Origin: Clostridia bacterium
GTDB lineage: Bacteria; Bacillota; Clostridia; Peptostreptococcales; Anaerovoracaceae
DNA length: 64,000 nucleotides
Direction: 5' to 3'
Assembly: GCA_902363595.1 (NCBI GenBank)
Contig: CABJAP010000006.1
Coordinates: forward strand, 214,761 to 278,760
Positions within the stretch are counted from its first letter, which is position 1; each line of letters starts with the position of its first letter. The notes under the pieces are model-generated. The model was given only the letters and a program-made list of their open reading frames with translations, did not search any database and was not told the origin of the DNA. This document shows, piece after piece, positions 8,680 through 16,339 of this stretch. Made by a program: the position numbers and the translations under genes.

Positions 8680-9324
8680 ATGTCAAGGAACAAATATCCG
8701 GAGATCACGGTTAACCGGATTCTGGATTCTGCTACAAAGCTGTTTTTACAAAAGGGCTACGAAAAGACAACCATCCAGGATATTGTGAACGATCTGGGAG
8801 ATTTGAGCAAAGGCGCCATCTACCATCATTTCTCATCAAAGGAGGACATCATTCAAGCGGTCGGCGAACGGATGTATGCGAACGTGGACTTTGCGTCTAT
8901 GTTCAAGGGCCGTGAGGATCAACTGACCGGACTGGAAAAGCTGAAGGAAATCTGCCTGGCTTGTATGACCAGCGTCCAGCAACATCAACTGATGGAAGCA
9001 GTGCCTGACTATTATCACAATCCAAAGTTTTTGGCGCAGGAAGTGTTCGAGTCCGTAAAACATTCGCCTCAGATGCTGCTGCCCTACATCGAGGAAGGCG
9101 TGGAGGATGGATCGATCACCGTATCCCAGCCCAAAGAGGCCGCGGAAGTGTTTTTGCTGCTCATCAACATCTGGATCAATCCGCTGGTCTTTCATGAAAC
9201 CCGGGCTGCCTTCACGGAGAAAGTTCGCTTTTTAAAGACGCTGCTGGACCAGATCGGCCTGCCGGTTATGGACGAAAAGGTCATGGCTGCCGCATTGTCC
9301 TATGGGGAATGCTTAGACGATTAG
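8680..9324 (+). CDS. TetR/AcrR-family transcriptional repressor
   Basis: This 214-residue protein has an N-terminal TetR helix-turn-helix (about residues 10-56: ITVNRILDSATKLFLQKGYE, then TTIQDIVNDL and the recognition part SKGAIYHHFSSKEDII). The C-terminal three quarters form the helical ligand-binding and dimerisation domain. I choose the ATG at 8680, preceded by GGAAAGGA, rather than in-frame codons further upstream, because translation would otherwise run through the operator. The gene precedes an MFS exporter by 86 bp, and the same inverted repeat lies in front of both. It therefore probably represses itself and the pump until a small molecule binds. The inducer is unknown. Confidence 0.9.
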   Translation: MSRNKYPEITVNRILDSATKLFLQKGYEKTTIQDIVNDLGDLSKGAIYHHFSSKEDIIQAVGERMYANVDFASMFKGREDQLTGLEKLKEICLACMTSVQQHQLMEAVPDYYHNPKFLAQEVFESVKHSPQMLLPYIEEGVEDGSITVSQPKEAAEVFLLLINIWINPLVFHETRAAFTEKVRFLKTLLDQIGLPVMDEKVMAAALSYGECLDD

Positions 9325-9377
9325 CGTCCGTTTTCACTTGTTATCGCTTCCTACGGGAAGCAATTTATTGGGATTGA

Positions 9378-9394
9378 ACATACCAACCGTATGT
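9378..9394. promoter_or_regulatory. TetR operator, copy 2, before the MFS gene
   Basis: ACATAC and GTATGT flank a CAACC spacer. The core is identical to copy 1 at 8643-8663 and the right half extends into the same GTATGTATG. It lies 17 bp before the MFS start, overlapping the region just upstream of the ribosome site AAAGGAG. Confidence 0.7.
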
Positions 9395-9410
9395 ATGAAA
9401 GGAGATTTTT

Positions 9411-10652
9411 ATGAAACTGCTAAATCGAAATTTTACACTGATATTAATCGGACAAATCATTTCGCTCTTTGGAAATGCCACGCTGCGGTTCGCGCTGCCC
9501 CTTTATCTGCTGGACCGAACAGGGTCGTCATCCCTGTTCGGTATCGTTCTGGCCTGTTCCTTCATTCCTATGGTGATCCTCTCGCCTGTAGGCGGCCTTC
9601 TTGCGGACCGGGTCAACAAGCGGAATATTATGGTTTTTTTAGACTTTCTAACCGCCTTTTTAACCGGCCTTTTCCTCCTTCTCAACGGTTCCTTATCACC
9701 TCAGGCCCTGGTCCTCATCGTAATGATGCTGCTTTCGGGAATTCAATCTCTGTATCAGCCTTCTGTTCAGGCCAGCATTCCTTTCCTGCAGGAGAAAGGA
9801 AACCTGATGACAGCCAACGCTATCATCAATCAGGTGTCGGCCCTGGCAAACCTCATCGGTCCGGTTTTGGGCGGTATTGTTTATGAAGCCTTCGGCGTAA
9901 CCCAGGTGGTTCTCATCAGCGGAATCTGCTTTCTCTTGTCTGCTGTCATGGAGCTGTTCATCCGCATTCCTGTAAACAAGCTTCCTGAGAACGGCAGTAT
10001 TCTCTCCATTGTAAAAGGGGATTTTGCTGAAAGCATTCACTACATTCACAGAGAAAAACCGGTCATCCAAAAAGTCATCATCATTGTAGCCTTGTTCAAT
10101 CTGGTACTGACCTCCATGGTGATCGTGGGCATTCCGGTTATCATCAAAATACATTTGGCATTGTCCGGCCAGCTGTACGGCTACGCGCAGGGAATATCCG
10201 CTGCCGGCGGCCTGGCGGGCGGTATCCTCGTGGGCGTTCTGGCAAACCGGCTGCGGGCCGAAAAAGTATGGAAGCTGCTCCTGGCTGCCGCAGCAACCCT
10301 GCTGCCCATGGCGCTCTGCCTGCTCTTTGATGCGCCTCCCATGGTTTCCTATCTGGTCATCGTCTGCTGTTACTTCCTGATGATGGTGCTCGCCACCATG
10401 TTCAGCGTTCAGATGCTTTCTTTCGTGCAGAGCGAGGTGCCGGGAAGCCTGATCGGAAAAGTGATTTCCTTTGTTATGGCCATGTCCATGTGCTCCCAGC
10501 CTTTGGGCCAGGCCCTCTACGGTCTGCTCTTTGACTGGGCGGCGCCCCAATGGATCATTCTCGGGAGCATGGCCGCCGCGGCTGTCATTGTCATCGCGTC
10601 CAGAAAAGCTTTCAGCCATATCAACAATACCGCTGAGGAAAATCTGGGGTAA
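9411..10652 (+). CDS. MFS efflux transporter
   Basis: The 413-residue protein is a 12-segment major facilitator of the drug exporter type. The N-terminus reads NRNFTLILIGQIISLFGNAT, and the loop between segments 2 and 3 carries the family motif GGLLADRVNKRN. The second half repeats the fold (AGGLAGGILVGVLANRLRAEK). It should act in the cytoplasmic membrane as a proton-coupled exporter of an amphiphilic compound; the substrate is not deducible. The MFS_3/enterobactin-exporter-like group is the closest in character. It forms a two-gene regulated unit with the TetR gene upstream, with its own operator. A good ribosome site (AAAGGAG) precedes the ATG. Confidence 0.85.
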   Translation: MKLLNRNFTLILIGQIISLFGNATLRFALPLYLLDRTGSSSLFGIVLACSFIPMVILSPVGGLLADRVNKRNIMVFLDFLTAFLTGLFLLLNGSLSPQALVLIVMMLLSGIQSLYQPSVQASIPFLQEKGNLMTANAIINQVSALANLIGPVLGGIVYEAFGVTQVVLISGICFLLSAVMELFIRIPVNKLPENGSILSIVKGDFAESIHYIHREKPVIQKVIIIVALFNLVLTSMVIVGIPVIIKIHLALSGQLYGYAQGISAAGGLAGGILVGVLANRLRAEKVWKLLLAAAATLLPMALCLLFDAPPMVSYLVIVCCYFLMMVLATMFSVQMLSFVQSEVPGSLIGKVISFVMAMSMCSQPLGQALYGLLFDWAAPQWIILGSMAAAAVIVIASRKAFSHINNTAEENLG

Positions 10653-10690
10653 AGCTGGCAAAATTTCTCGAAAACTTTTGAAAAAAACTA

Positions 10691-10720
10691 TTGAAAGAGC
10701 TGCCCGTTCCGTTGTATAAT
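10691..10720 (+). promoter_or_regulatory. Promoter of tRNA-Thr
   Basis: TTGAAA (10691-10696) and TATAAT (10715-10720) are spaced by 18 bp. The tRNA begins 17 nt after the -10 box. Confidence 0.75.
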
Positions 10721-10736
10721 ATTGATCGTATCAGAT

Positions 10737-10811
10737 GCTACTGTGGCTCAGGGGTAGAGCAGCTCACTCGTAATGAGCAGGTCGTCGGTTCAAATCCGAC
10801 CAGTAGCTCCA
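10737..10811 (+). tRNA. tRNA-Thr (anticodon CGU)
   Basis: The acceptor arms GCTACTG and CAGTAGC pair over seven bases. The anticodon stem GCTCA/TGAGC encloses the loop CTCGTAA with anticodon CGT at its centre, which reads ACG threonine codons. The T-arm shows GGTTCAAATCC. The discriminator T is followed by an encoded CCA at 10809-10811. The gene stands alone between its own promoter and terminator. Confidence 0.95.
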
Positions 10812-10816
10812 AAGAT

Positions 10817-10865
10817 AAATCCCCTCAAATCCATTGTTTTCAACAGGTTTGAGGGGATTTTTTCT
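10817..10865 (+). terminator. Terminator of tRNA-Thr
   Basis: AAATCCCCTCAAA (10817-10829) pairs perfectly with TTTGAGGGGATTT (10848-10860), giving a 13-bp stem followed by TTTCTTG. Confidence 0.85.
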
Positions 10866-10928
10866 TGTTTTTCCGCACTTTAAAAATTCCAATTATTAGG
10901 CGATTCATCCCAAAGAAAGGAGCCCCTC

Positions 10929-11435
10929 ATGGCGCAGACAGCAAAAACAACTCCCCAGGTTCACAACATCGAGCCCGTATACGACGCCCATTCCAAAATT
11001 CTGATTTTGGGCAGCTTTCCCTCGGTCAAATCCAGGGAAGCCCAGTTTTTTTACGGCCACCCGCAGAATCGTTTCTGGAAGGTGCTGGCCCAGGTGTTAG
11101 ACCATCCGCTGCCCCAGACCATTAACGAGAAAAAAGCCTTCCTGCTTGAGAATAACATCGCTGTATGGGACGTGATCGCTTCCTGCGAAATCGCAGGCTC
11201 CAGCGACAGCACCATCCGCAATGTGATGCAAAACGACCTGTCCAGAATTTTAGATGCAGCGCCTGTTGCACAGATTTTCTGCAACGGAGCCAAATCCCAT
11301 AAACTTTATGAAACATACTGCCAGCCGCACACTGGCAGGCCGGCGGTCAAACTGCCTTCCACCAGCCCGGCCAACGCCGCCTGGACCTTAGACAAACTAG
11401 CAGACCACTGGCAGGCCATCCGCTCATTTCTTTAA
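10929..11435 (+). CDS. DNA-deoxyinosine glycosylase (UDG family 6)
   Basis: This 168-residue enzyme matches the deoxyinosine/hypoxanthine-DNA glycosylase branch of the uracil-DNA glycosylase superfamily. It should excise hypoxanthine, the product of adenine deamination, to start base-excision repair in the cytoplasm. The N-terminal active-site region reads LILGSFPSVKSREAQFFYGH followed by PQNRFWKVL. The DNA-binding segment near residue 145 reads LPSTSPANA, where UDG members carry their HPS/SPS-type motif. The length is normal for the family. GAAAGGAG precedes the ATG. It is a single gene after the tRNA and converges with the hydrolase gene, overlapping its 3' end by 12 bp. Confidence 0.9.
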   Translation: MAQTAKTTPQVHNIEPVYDAHSKILILGSFPSVKSREAQFFYGHPQNRFWKVLAQVLDHPLPQTINEKKAFLLENNIAVWDVIASCEIAGSSDSTIRNVMQNDLSRILDAAPVAQIFCNGAKSHKLYETYCQPHTGRPAVKLPSTSPANAAWTLDKLADHWQAIRSFL

Positions 11436-12158
11436 AAAATCCTCAATCAGATCGGCAACCTGAGTACTTTCCAGAACATAGCTGGTATGGGTTTCTCCCT
11501 GGAGAATCTCCAGGCGGCTGCCGGGTATGTTTTCGGCAATGAATCGGGTATGGGATTCCTTGATCATATCATCGCTTCCGGCTGTCACCAGCACAGGGAT
11601 GCGGATCCGATTCAAATCCTCCACAGTCAAATGGGGTTGGGTTAACTCCATTTTCAAAAGTCCATCTCCGGTGGCGGAATAGCTTCTCTCCATGGCCGCC
11701 CGGTCCTCATCTACAATACCACTGGGATCCGCATTGGCGCCGCTGACCATGAGCTTTGACAGCAAAACCGGATGCTGAGACGCCAGGATCAAACCGACGA
11801 TCCCACCATCGCTGAACCCGTACAGAGCCGGATGGTCCAGCTGCAATTCGTTTATAAAAGCCGCCGCATCATCCGCCATATCTTGATAATTGTATTCGCC
11901 CACAGCGCTGCTTTTCCCCTGCCCCCGGCTGTCTATGGCATATACGGTAAACGTTTCGCTGAGCCTGTCGATCACATGATCAAAGCTGCGGCCGCTTCCG
12001 CCGCCTCCATGGAGCAGGATCAAAGGCTCGCCCTCTCCCTGCCGGACATAGGCCAAACTGACCCCGTTCACATCGATGTATTGTTCTTCCCGGCCCGCGG
12101 CGCATCCGACCATTGTGACCAGCAGGATCACCACAAGCACCAATCCTTTCATTTTCAT
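11424..12158 (-). CDS. Alpha/beta-hydrolase lipoprotein
   Basis: The 244-residue product has a lipoprotein signal ending in VTMVGC (cysteine 19), so the enzyme should be tethered outside the cell. The mature part is a complete alpha/beta hydrolase: oxyanion region LILLHGGGGSGRSF, the strand YAIDSRGQGKS, nucleophile elbow LYGFSDGGIVG with serine in G-F-S-D-G, a late acidic residue in VLVTAGSDDMI, and the catalytic histidine in QGETHTSYV. It therefore probably hydrolyses an ester or lactone; the substrate is unknown. The gene diverges from the isochorismatase-type hydrolase at 12257. Confidence 0.85.
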   Translation of the reverse strand: MKMKGLVLVVILLVTMVGCAAGREEQYIDVNGVSLAYVRQGEGEPLILLHGGGGSGRSFDHVIDRLSETFTVYAIDSRGQGKSSAVGEYNYQDMADDAAAFINELQLDHPALYGFSDGGIVGLILASQHPVLLSKLMVSGANADPSGIVDEDRAAMERSYSATGDGLLKMELTQPHLTVEDLNRIRIPVLVTAGSDDMIKESHTRFIAENIPGSRLEILQGETHTSYVLESTQVADLIEDFLKK

Positions 12159-12256
12159 TCTTCCTTCACCTCATCTTTTCATTATAGCAAATTTTCATTG
12201 CGAAAGAAGGCTTTCTGGTATATGATTTTCATAACAAAGAAACAGGGAGGTTATCA

Positions 12257-12787
12257 ATGAGTAAATTACTGATTGTTGTCGATATGCAAAAAGACTTTAT
12301 CGACGGAGCGCTGGGAACCCCGGAAGCCGAAAAAATTGTCGAACCGGTCAACAAGAAAATTAAAGAATACGATGCCAGAGGCGATCTGGTCATCTTTACC
12401 GCCGATACCCACGGCGAAGATTATTTGCAGACCCAGGAAGGCCGAAACCTGCCGGTCCCCCACTGCATCAAGGGAAGCGATGGCTGGGAAATCTGCGCCA
12501 GCCTCTTTCGCCCGCAGGATGCACCTGTGATTGAAAAAGAAACCTTTGGCTCAAAAGATCTGGGAATCATGATGATGGAATTGGAACGGGCGGGAAACGC
12601 CCCTGACGAAATCGAGCTGGTGGGACTATGTACCGATATCTGCGTGATTTCCAACGCTCTGATGATTAAGGCATTTCTTCCGGAAATACCTGTAACAGTA
12701 GATAGCTCCTGCTGCGCGGGAGTGACCCCCAAAAGCCATGAAAACGCGCTGAAGGCTATGAAAGCCTGTCAGATTAGGATTATTTAG
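12257..12787 (+). CDS. Isochorismatase-family cysteine hydrolase, nicotinamidase-like
   Basis: This 176-residue protein belongs to the cysteine-hydrolase superfamily that includes nicotinamidase and isochorismatase. The catalytic aspartate lies in LIVVDMQKDFIDGALG (residue 9) and the nucleophilic cysteine in ELVGLCTDICVISNAL near residue 125. The lysine of the triad is likely the one in IEKETFGS. Metal-binding residues may come from FTADTHGEDY, as in nicotinamidases. Conversion of nicotinamide to nicotinate for NAD salvage is the most likely role, but other amidase activities cannot be excluded. GGGAGG precedes the ATG. The lipoprotein gene follows after 14 bp. Confidence 0.85.
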   Translation: MSKLLIVVDMQKDFIDGALGTPEAEKIVEPVNKKIKEYDARGDLVIFTADTHGEDYLQTQEGRNLPVPHCIKGSDGWEICASLFRPQDAPVIEKETFGSKDLGIMMMELERAGNAPDEIELVGLCTDICVISNALMIKAFLPEIPVTVDSSCCAGVTPKSHENALKAMKACQIRII

Positions 12788-12801
12788 AAAGGAATTAAAT
12801 T

Positions 12802-13431
12802 ATGAAAAGACGGATTTTGATCGTTTCGTTCATCTTATTGCTTATCCTGTCCACGGCAGGCTGTGGATCCGGTAACAGCGGAGAAGAAAGCAAGACTGCA
12901 GGTCCAGGAAAGATGGAAATCGGTCCCAAACCTTTGACGACTGATGAAGCGGATCTTCTTTCCATGGCCGGACTGGACGGCACGGACGGCACCGGACTGA
13001 TCGCGTATCAAGTCGATGATTCTCTAACAACGCTCCATGTGAAAATTATGGAATACCGAAGTAAAACAGGCAAATGGGAAGATGTGTCGGGAGACTCCCA
13101 ATTTGACCAGTTCAATGGCAAGCTTTTAGTGACCTTTGGTGATGAAGGGCGTACGGCGCACATCGCCTCATCCCATAAAGAAGGCGGATCTTTGAGCAGT
13201 GAAGTTACCGGCCTTGCAAAACTGTCACCCGACGACGGTCTGGTTGCATCCACGATTGATAAACCTGTGCCAATCAAGCCGGATGAAGAAATCGCCGTTT
13301 ACATGACGGCCCGAGCCAAAACCGATGCCGATGAAGGCGCGGCTCCGCCTCTTGAGTCTTATCCATCTGCGGACAAGTTTTCCCAATTCGACGTTGTCCG
13401 CGCAGTTATCGTATGGTTTTCTGCCGATTAA
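12802..13431 (+). CDS. Predicted lipoprotein of unknown function
   Basis: The 209-residue product carries a lipoprotein signal with lipobox LSTAGC (cysteine 21), then a Gly/Ser/Glu-rich linker. The body contains the phrase VDDSLTTLHVKIMEYRSKTG and the C-terminal part ends QFDVVRAVIVWFSAD, consistent with a small beta domain on the outside of the membrane. I do not recognise the family. The gene follows the nicotinamidase-like gene by 14 bp with its own ribosome site, so the two are probably cotranscribed, although their roles look unrelated. Confidence 0.65.
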   Translation: MKRRILIVSFILLLILSTAGCGSGNSGEESKTAGPGKMEIGPKPLTTDEADLLSMAGLDGTDGTGLIAYQVDDSLTTLHVKIMEYRSKTGKWEDVSGDSQFDQFNGKLLVTFGDEGRTAHIASSHKEGGSLSSEVTGLAKLSPDDGLVASTIDKPVPIKPDEEIAVYMTARAKTDADEGAAPPLESYPSADKFSQFDVVRAVIVWFSAD

Positions 13432-13440
13432 CGTTTGCCC

Positions 13441-13495
13441 GCAGAAACCATCCAGGTATCAAACTTCGATCCTAGACGGTTTCTGCCATTTTTTC
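13441..13495 (+). terminator. Terminator of the lipoprotein gene, overlapping the end of sigF
   Basis: GCAGAAACC (13441-13449) pairs with GGTTTCTGC (13478-13486) and is followed by CATTTTTTCTC on the plus strand. The loop is long (28 nt). The 3' arm lies in the last codons of sigF, so the same hairpin can form at the end of that transcript. Confidence 0.6.
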
Positions 13496-14218
13496 TCTCA
13501 AATTTTTGAGAACCTTTTTTTCGATACGCGAGACCTGCACCTGGGAAATCCCCATTTTGCCTGCGATCTGCTGCTGGGTCATATCTTTAAAATACCGCAG
13601 CACAATAATCTGTCTTTCCCGATCCGACAGAGTACCGATGATCATTTTCAAATCGATCATATCGATGTTTTTCTCTTCTTCCGAAATATGACTGATCTTT
13701 TTCTCCCGATAGCCCTCGGAAATTTCACTGTTGTCCAAACTTTCCACATTGGACAAGGCTTCGCCCGCATCCAAAATCTCCAGAATCTTTTCAACCGGCA
13801 GCTCCATTTCCTCTGCAAGATAGCTCAACTTGGGCCAGGTCCCGTTCTTGTTATAATACTCTTCTTTTATTCGCTTTAAATTTCGTATATCCATTTTCAG
13901 CTGACGGCTGACTTTAATCTTTCCGTCATCCCGGATATACCGCTTGATTTCCCCCAGGATCATGGGAACGGCATAGGTGGAAAACATAACGTCAAACCCT
14001 GTGTCAAATCGGTCGATGGCTTTGAGAAGGCCCATAAATCCGATCTGCAGCAGGTCATCCAGTTCATAACCGGAGCCGGTAAATTTCAATGCTAGATTTT
14101 TTACAAGTCCAGTGTTTTGATTTACGATCTGCTCCCGGGCGTCTTCATCACCCTGCTGAGCTCGTTTTATTAGCGCGTATGTATCTTCCTTTTTTACCGG
14201 CACATATTTAGATGCCAT
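13472..14218 (-). CDS. sigF: Forespore RNA polymerase sigma factor SigF
   Basis: This 248-residue sigma-70 family member is identified as sigma-F by its operon, being preceded by spoIIAB and spoIIAA. Region 2 is visible as LVKNLALKFTGSGYELDDLLQIGFMGLLKAI and FSTYAVPMILGEIKRYI (only parts quoted by feature: the DDL..IG.MGL core and the -10-reading helix). Region 4 ends with RERQIIVLRYFKDMTQQQIA and the helix-turn-helix GISQVQVSRIEKK. It directs early forespore transcription and is held inactive by SpoIIAB until septation. The start overlaps the end of spoIIAB by 11 bp, implying translational coupling. Sigma-G is very similar in sequence, so context decides the name. Confidence 0.93.
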   Translation of the reverse strand: MASKYVPVKKEDTYALIKRAQQGDEDAREQIVNQNTGLVKNLALKFTGSGYELDDLLQIGFMGLLKAIDRFDTGFDVMFSTYAVPMILGEIKRYIRDDGKIKVSRQLKMDIRNLKRIKEEYYNKNGTWPKLSYLAEEMELPVEKILEILDAGEALSNVESLDNSEISEGYREKKISHISEEEKNIDMIDLKMIIGTLSDRERQIIVLRYFKDMTQQQIAGKMGISQVQVSRIEKKVLKNLREKMAETV

Positions 14219-14645
14219 CGCTCAGGTCAAGCTGCTTGGTCATCGTCACCGTCGTTCCCTCTCCGGCCCGAGACTCTACTTCCAATCTGTCCATAAAGCT
14301 TTCCATAACCGTAAAGCCCATTCCAGATCGTTCTTCTGTTCTCCCTGTGGTGAACATGGGCTCTCTTGCCTTGTCCACATCTTCAATTCCAACGCCATGA
14401 TCGCGCACCACAATCACAACCTTTCCCCCTTCACGAATCTGACACTCCAGTTCCACGGTCCCGCTGGAATCCTCCTTGTATCCGTGTATGATGCTGTTGC
14501 TGACTGCTTCCGATACGCCTGTCTTTATTTCCGTCAGTTCCTCGATGGTCGGATCCATGCAGGCCACAAAAGCCGCTGCTGCCGACCTGGCGAAGGCTTC
14601 ATTCTGCGCCATGGCAGCAAATTCAATCTTCATTCTATTCTCCAC
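14208..14645 (-). CDS. spoIIAB: Anti-sigma-F factor SpoIIAB
   Basis: The 145-residue protein is a GHKL-fold serine kinase that binds sigma-F and phosphorylates SpoIIAA. The N box is VSEAVSNSIIHGY, followed by the G1-type motif DHGVGIEDVD and the glycine-rich lid around FTTGRTEERSGMGFTVM. I keep the GTG start at 14645, because the resulting MENRMKIEF aligns with the extended N-terminus known for this family, although an ATG four codons later also has a GGAG site. The start overlaps spoIIAA by 11 bp. The length is normal. Confidence 0.95.
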   Translation of the reverse strand: MENRMKIEFAAMAQNEAFARSAAAAFVACMDPTIEELTEIKTGVSEAVSNSIIHGYKEDSSGTVELECQIREGGKVVIVVRDHGVGIEDVDKAREPMFTTGRTEERSGMGFTVMESFMDRLEVESRAGEGTTVTMTKQLDLSDGI

Positions 14646-15015
14646 TGAGCGTCACCTCCATCTGCAGCTGCTCCTGTCCCTTAATAAGACAGATGGCATC
14701 CTCTACGTTTTTTTGCTTGTCCACAACTGTAAAGATTCCCGCCATGTATAGAATCTTTTCGACAAAGTCCGAACAACCGGCCAGGAAAATCCTGCCGCCT
14801 TTTTTCGTCACTTTATTGTACCTGCCCAGCACTACGCCGATACCCGAACTATCCATAAACGTTACTTTTGCAAAATCCAGGATCAAGTGGCAGCATTGGA
14901 AGGCCTCCATCGTTTCATCTATCTCGTCTCTCACTGCTCCGGCGCTGTGATGATCCAGTTCACCGAACGCCGAAGCAATGAGAATATTGTCGGTCATCTG
15001 AAATTTTAAATGCAT
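14635..15015 (-). CDS. spoIIAA: Anti-anti-sigma factor SpoIIAA
   Basis: This 126-residue STAS-domain protein releases sigma-F by binding SpoIIAB. The phosphorylatable serine lies in FMDSSGIGVVLGRY, around residue 58-59, in the canonical DSSGIG motif. The N-terminal strand reads NILIASAFGELDHHSA. It is the first gene of the three-gene spoIIA operon. AAAGGAGG precedes the start. Activity depends on dephosphorylation by SpoIIE, which is not in this window. Confidence 0.95.
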   Translation of the reverse strand: MHLKFQMTDNILIASAFGELDHHSAGAVRDEIDETMEAFQCCHLILDFAKVTFMDSSGIGVVLGRYNKVTKKGGRIFLAGCSDFVEKILYMAGIFTVVDKQKNVEDAICLIKGQEQLQMEVTLSGE

Positions 15016-15049
15016 ATAAAAATCCTCCTTTCTCTAACCGCAGCGTACA

Positions 15050-15071
15050 ATTCAATTATAGTACGTGTCCT
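15050..15071 (-). promoter_or_regulatory. Possible sigma-H promoter of the spoIIA operon
   Basis: On the minus strand GCAGGACAC (AGGA core at 15071-15068) and ATTGAAT (GAAT at 15053-15050) resemble the sigma-H -35 and -10 elements. The gap between AGGA and GAAT is 14 bp, slightly shorter than usual. The spoIIA operon is transcribed by sigma-H in Bacillus, which makes the match meaningful. Confidence 0.4.
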
Positions 15072-15119
15072 GCAGCTTGTCCTTAAGAGAAAAGGAGGAA
15101 ATTCTTCTATTTTTAGCGA

Positions 15120-16307
15120 TTATTCTGGTTTTATGTCGATTGTTTCGCGGGATGCGACCGCATCTGCGATTAACTGCTCTGCGTTCAACTTGCTTTCCGA
15201 TGCCAGAATCCGTTCCAGCTTTGGTTTGGTCGCCGGATGTTTTGGCAGAAATACGGTGCAGCAATCTTCATAAGGCTGGATGGACGTTTCATAGGTACCG
15301 ATCTCTCTGGCCTTATCCATGATGTCCACCTTATCCATGGCAATCAGCGGCCGCATAACCGGCATCTGTACGGAAGCATCGGTAACCACCAGCGCTTCTG
15401 CGGTCTGGCTGGCTACCTGTCCCAAATTTTCCCCGGTAATCAGCATCCCGCAGCCTGTCTCGCGGGCCACCTGTTCAGCAATTCGCATCATGAATCGTCG
15501 TACCAGAATAGTTGTTTCTTCTTCTGGGCAATGTTCAACAATCTGCTCCTGAATTGGCAGCAGATTGATTACATGCATTTTAAAGCGTCCGCAATAAGTG
15601 GCGACGATCTTTGCCAAATCTTCCACCTTTTCCTGGGCTCTCTGGCTGGTATAAGGGTAAGAATGAAAGTGAACCGCCTCAATGAGCATTCCCCGCTTGG
15701 CCATCATCCAGGTTGCCACCGGGCTGTCGATGCCGCCGGAGAGCAGGCTCATTCCTTTGCCGTTGGTTCCCAGAGGCAGCCCCCCGAAACCAGCAATTTT
15801 GTCCTGGTAGATATAAGATTTATCATGTCTCACATCGACGAAAAGCAGACAGTCAGGATCGTGGACATCCACCTTCAGCACTTTACAGCCGATCAGGATT
15901 TTGGCGCCGATGATGCGGCCGATCTCCGGGGATTTTACGGGGAAACTCTTGTCCGCCCGTTTAGCGTTGACTTTAAAGGTCTTGATTCCCTTCTCCTCGA
16001 TCAGTTCCTCCATATATGCCACGGCGGCTTCACCGATGGCATCCAGGTTGGATTCGGTTTCCACGGCCGGGCTGATGGAAGCTACGCCGAATACCTTGGA
16101 AATTTCCTTGATAATGGCGTCCTTATCATACTGCTGATCTGCCCGGACGAAAATAAGACCTTCGTGGCGTTTCACGTCAAAGCGTTCAAACTTTCGTTTA
16201 AGAAGCTTGCGGATGCGTTCTGCCAGCATGCGTTCAAAATATGGTTTGTTCATCCCTTTCAGCGCCACTTCTCCGCAGCGCACGATGAAAATGTGTTCCT
16301 GATTCAT
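15120..16307 (-). CDS. thiI: tRNA 4-thiouridine synthase ThiI
   Basis: This 395-residue enzyme adenylates U8 of tRNA and inserts sulfur to make 4-thiouridine; it can also feed thiamine thiazole synthesis. The N-terminal ferredoxin-like and THUMP domains span about 1-165. The PP-loop ATP-binding motif SLLSGGIDSPVA lies near residue 185, and the conserved EDCC motif occurs in YEDCCTVFLPKHP near 345. The protein ends without a C-terminal rhodanese domain, as in most Bacillota, so sulfur should come directly from the cysteine desulfurase encoded 32 bp upstream. The ribosome site is AAGGAG. Confidence 0.95.
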   Translation of the reverse strand: MNQEHIFIVRCGEVALKGMNKPYFERMLAERIRKLLKRKFERFDVKRHEGLIFVRADQQYDKDAIIKEISKVFGVASISPAVETESNLDAIGEAAVAYMEELIEEKGIKTFKVNAKRADKSFPVKSPEIGRIIGAKILIGCKVLKVDVHDPDCLLFVDVRHDKSYIYQDKIAGFGGLPLGTNGKGMSLLSGGIDSPVATWMMAKRGMLIEAVHFHSYPYTSQRAQEKVEDLAKIVATYCGRFKMHVINLLPIQEQIVEHCPEEETTILVRRFMMRIAEQVARETGCGMLITGENLGQVASQTAEALVVTDASVQMPVMRPLIAMDKVDIMDKAREIGTYETSIQPYEDCCTVFLPKHPATKPKLERILASESKLNAEQLIADAVASRETIDIKPE

Positions 16308-16339
16308 GGTTTCTCCTTATCTATTTTTGTCAGCGTGGC

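Noticed and set aside
9696..10661. 321-codon minus-strand ORF
   Set aside because: It is antisense to the MFS gene, rich in His, Gln and Asp as expected from reversed hydrophobic codons, and lacks a ribosome site.
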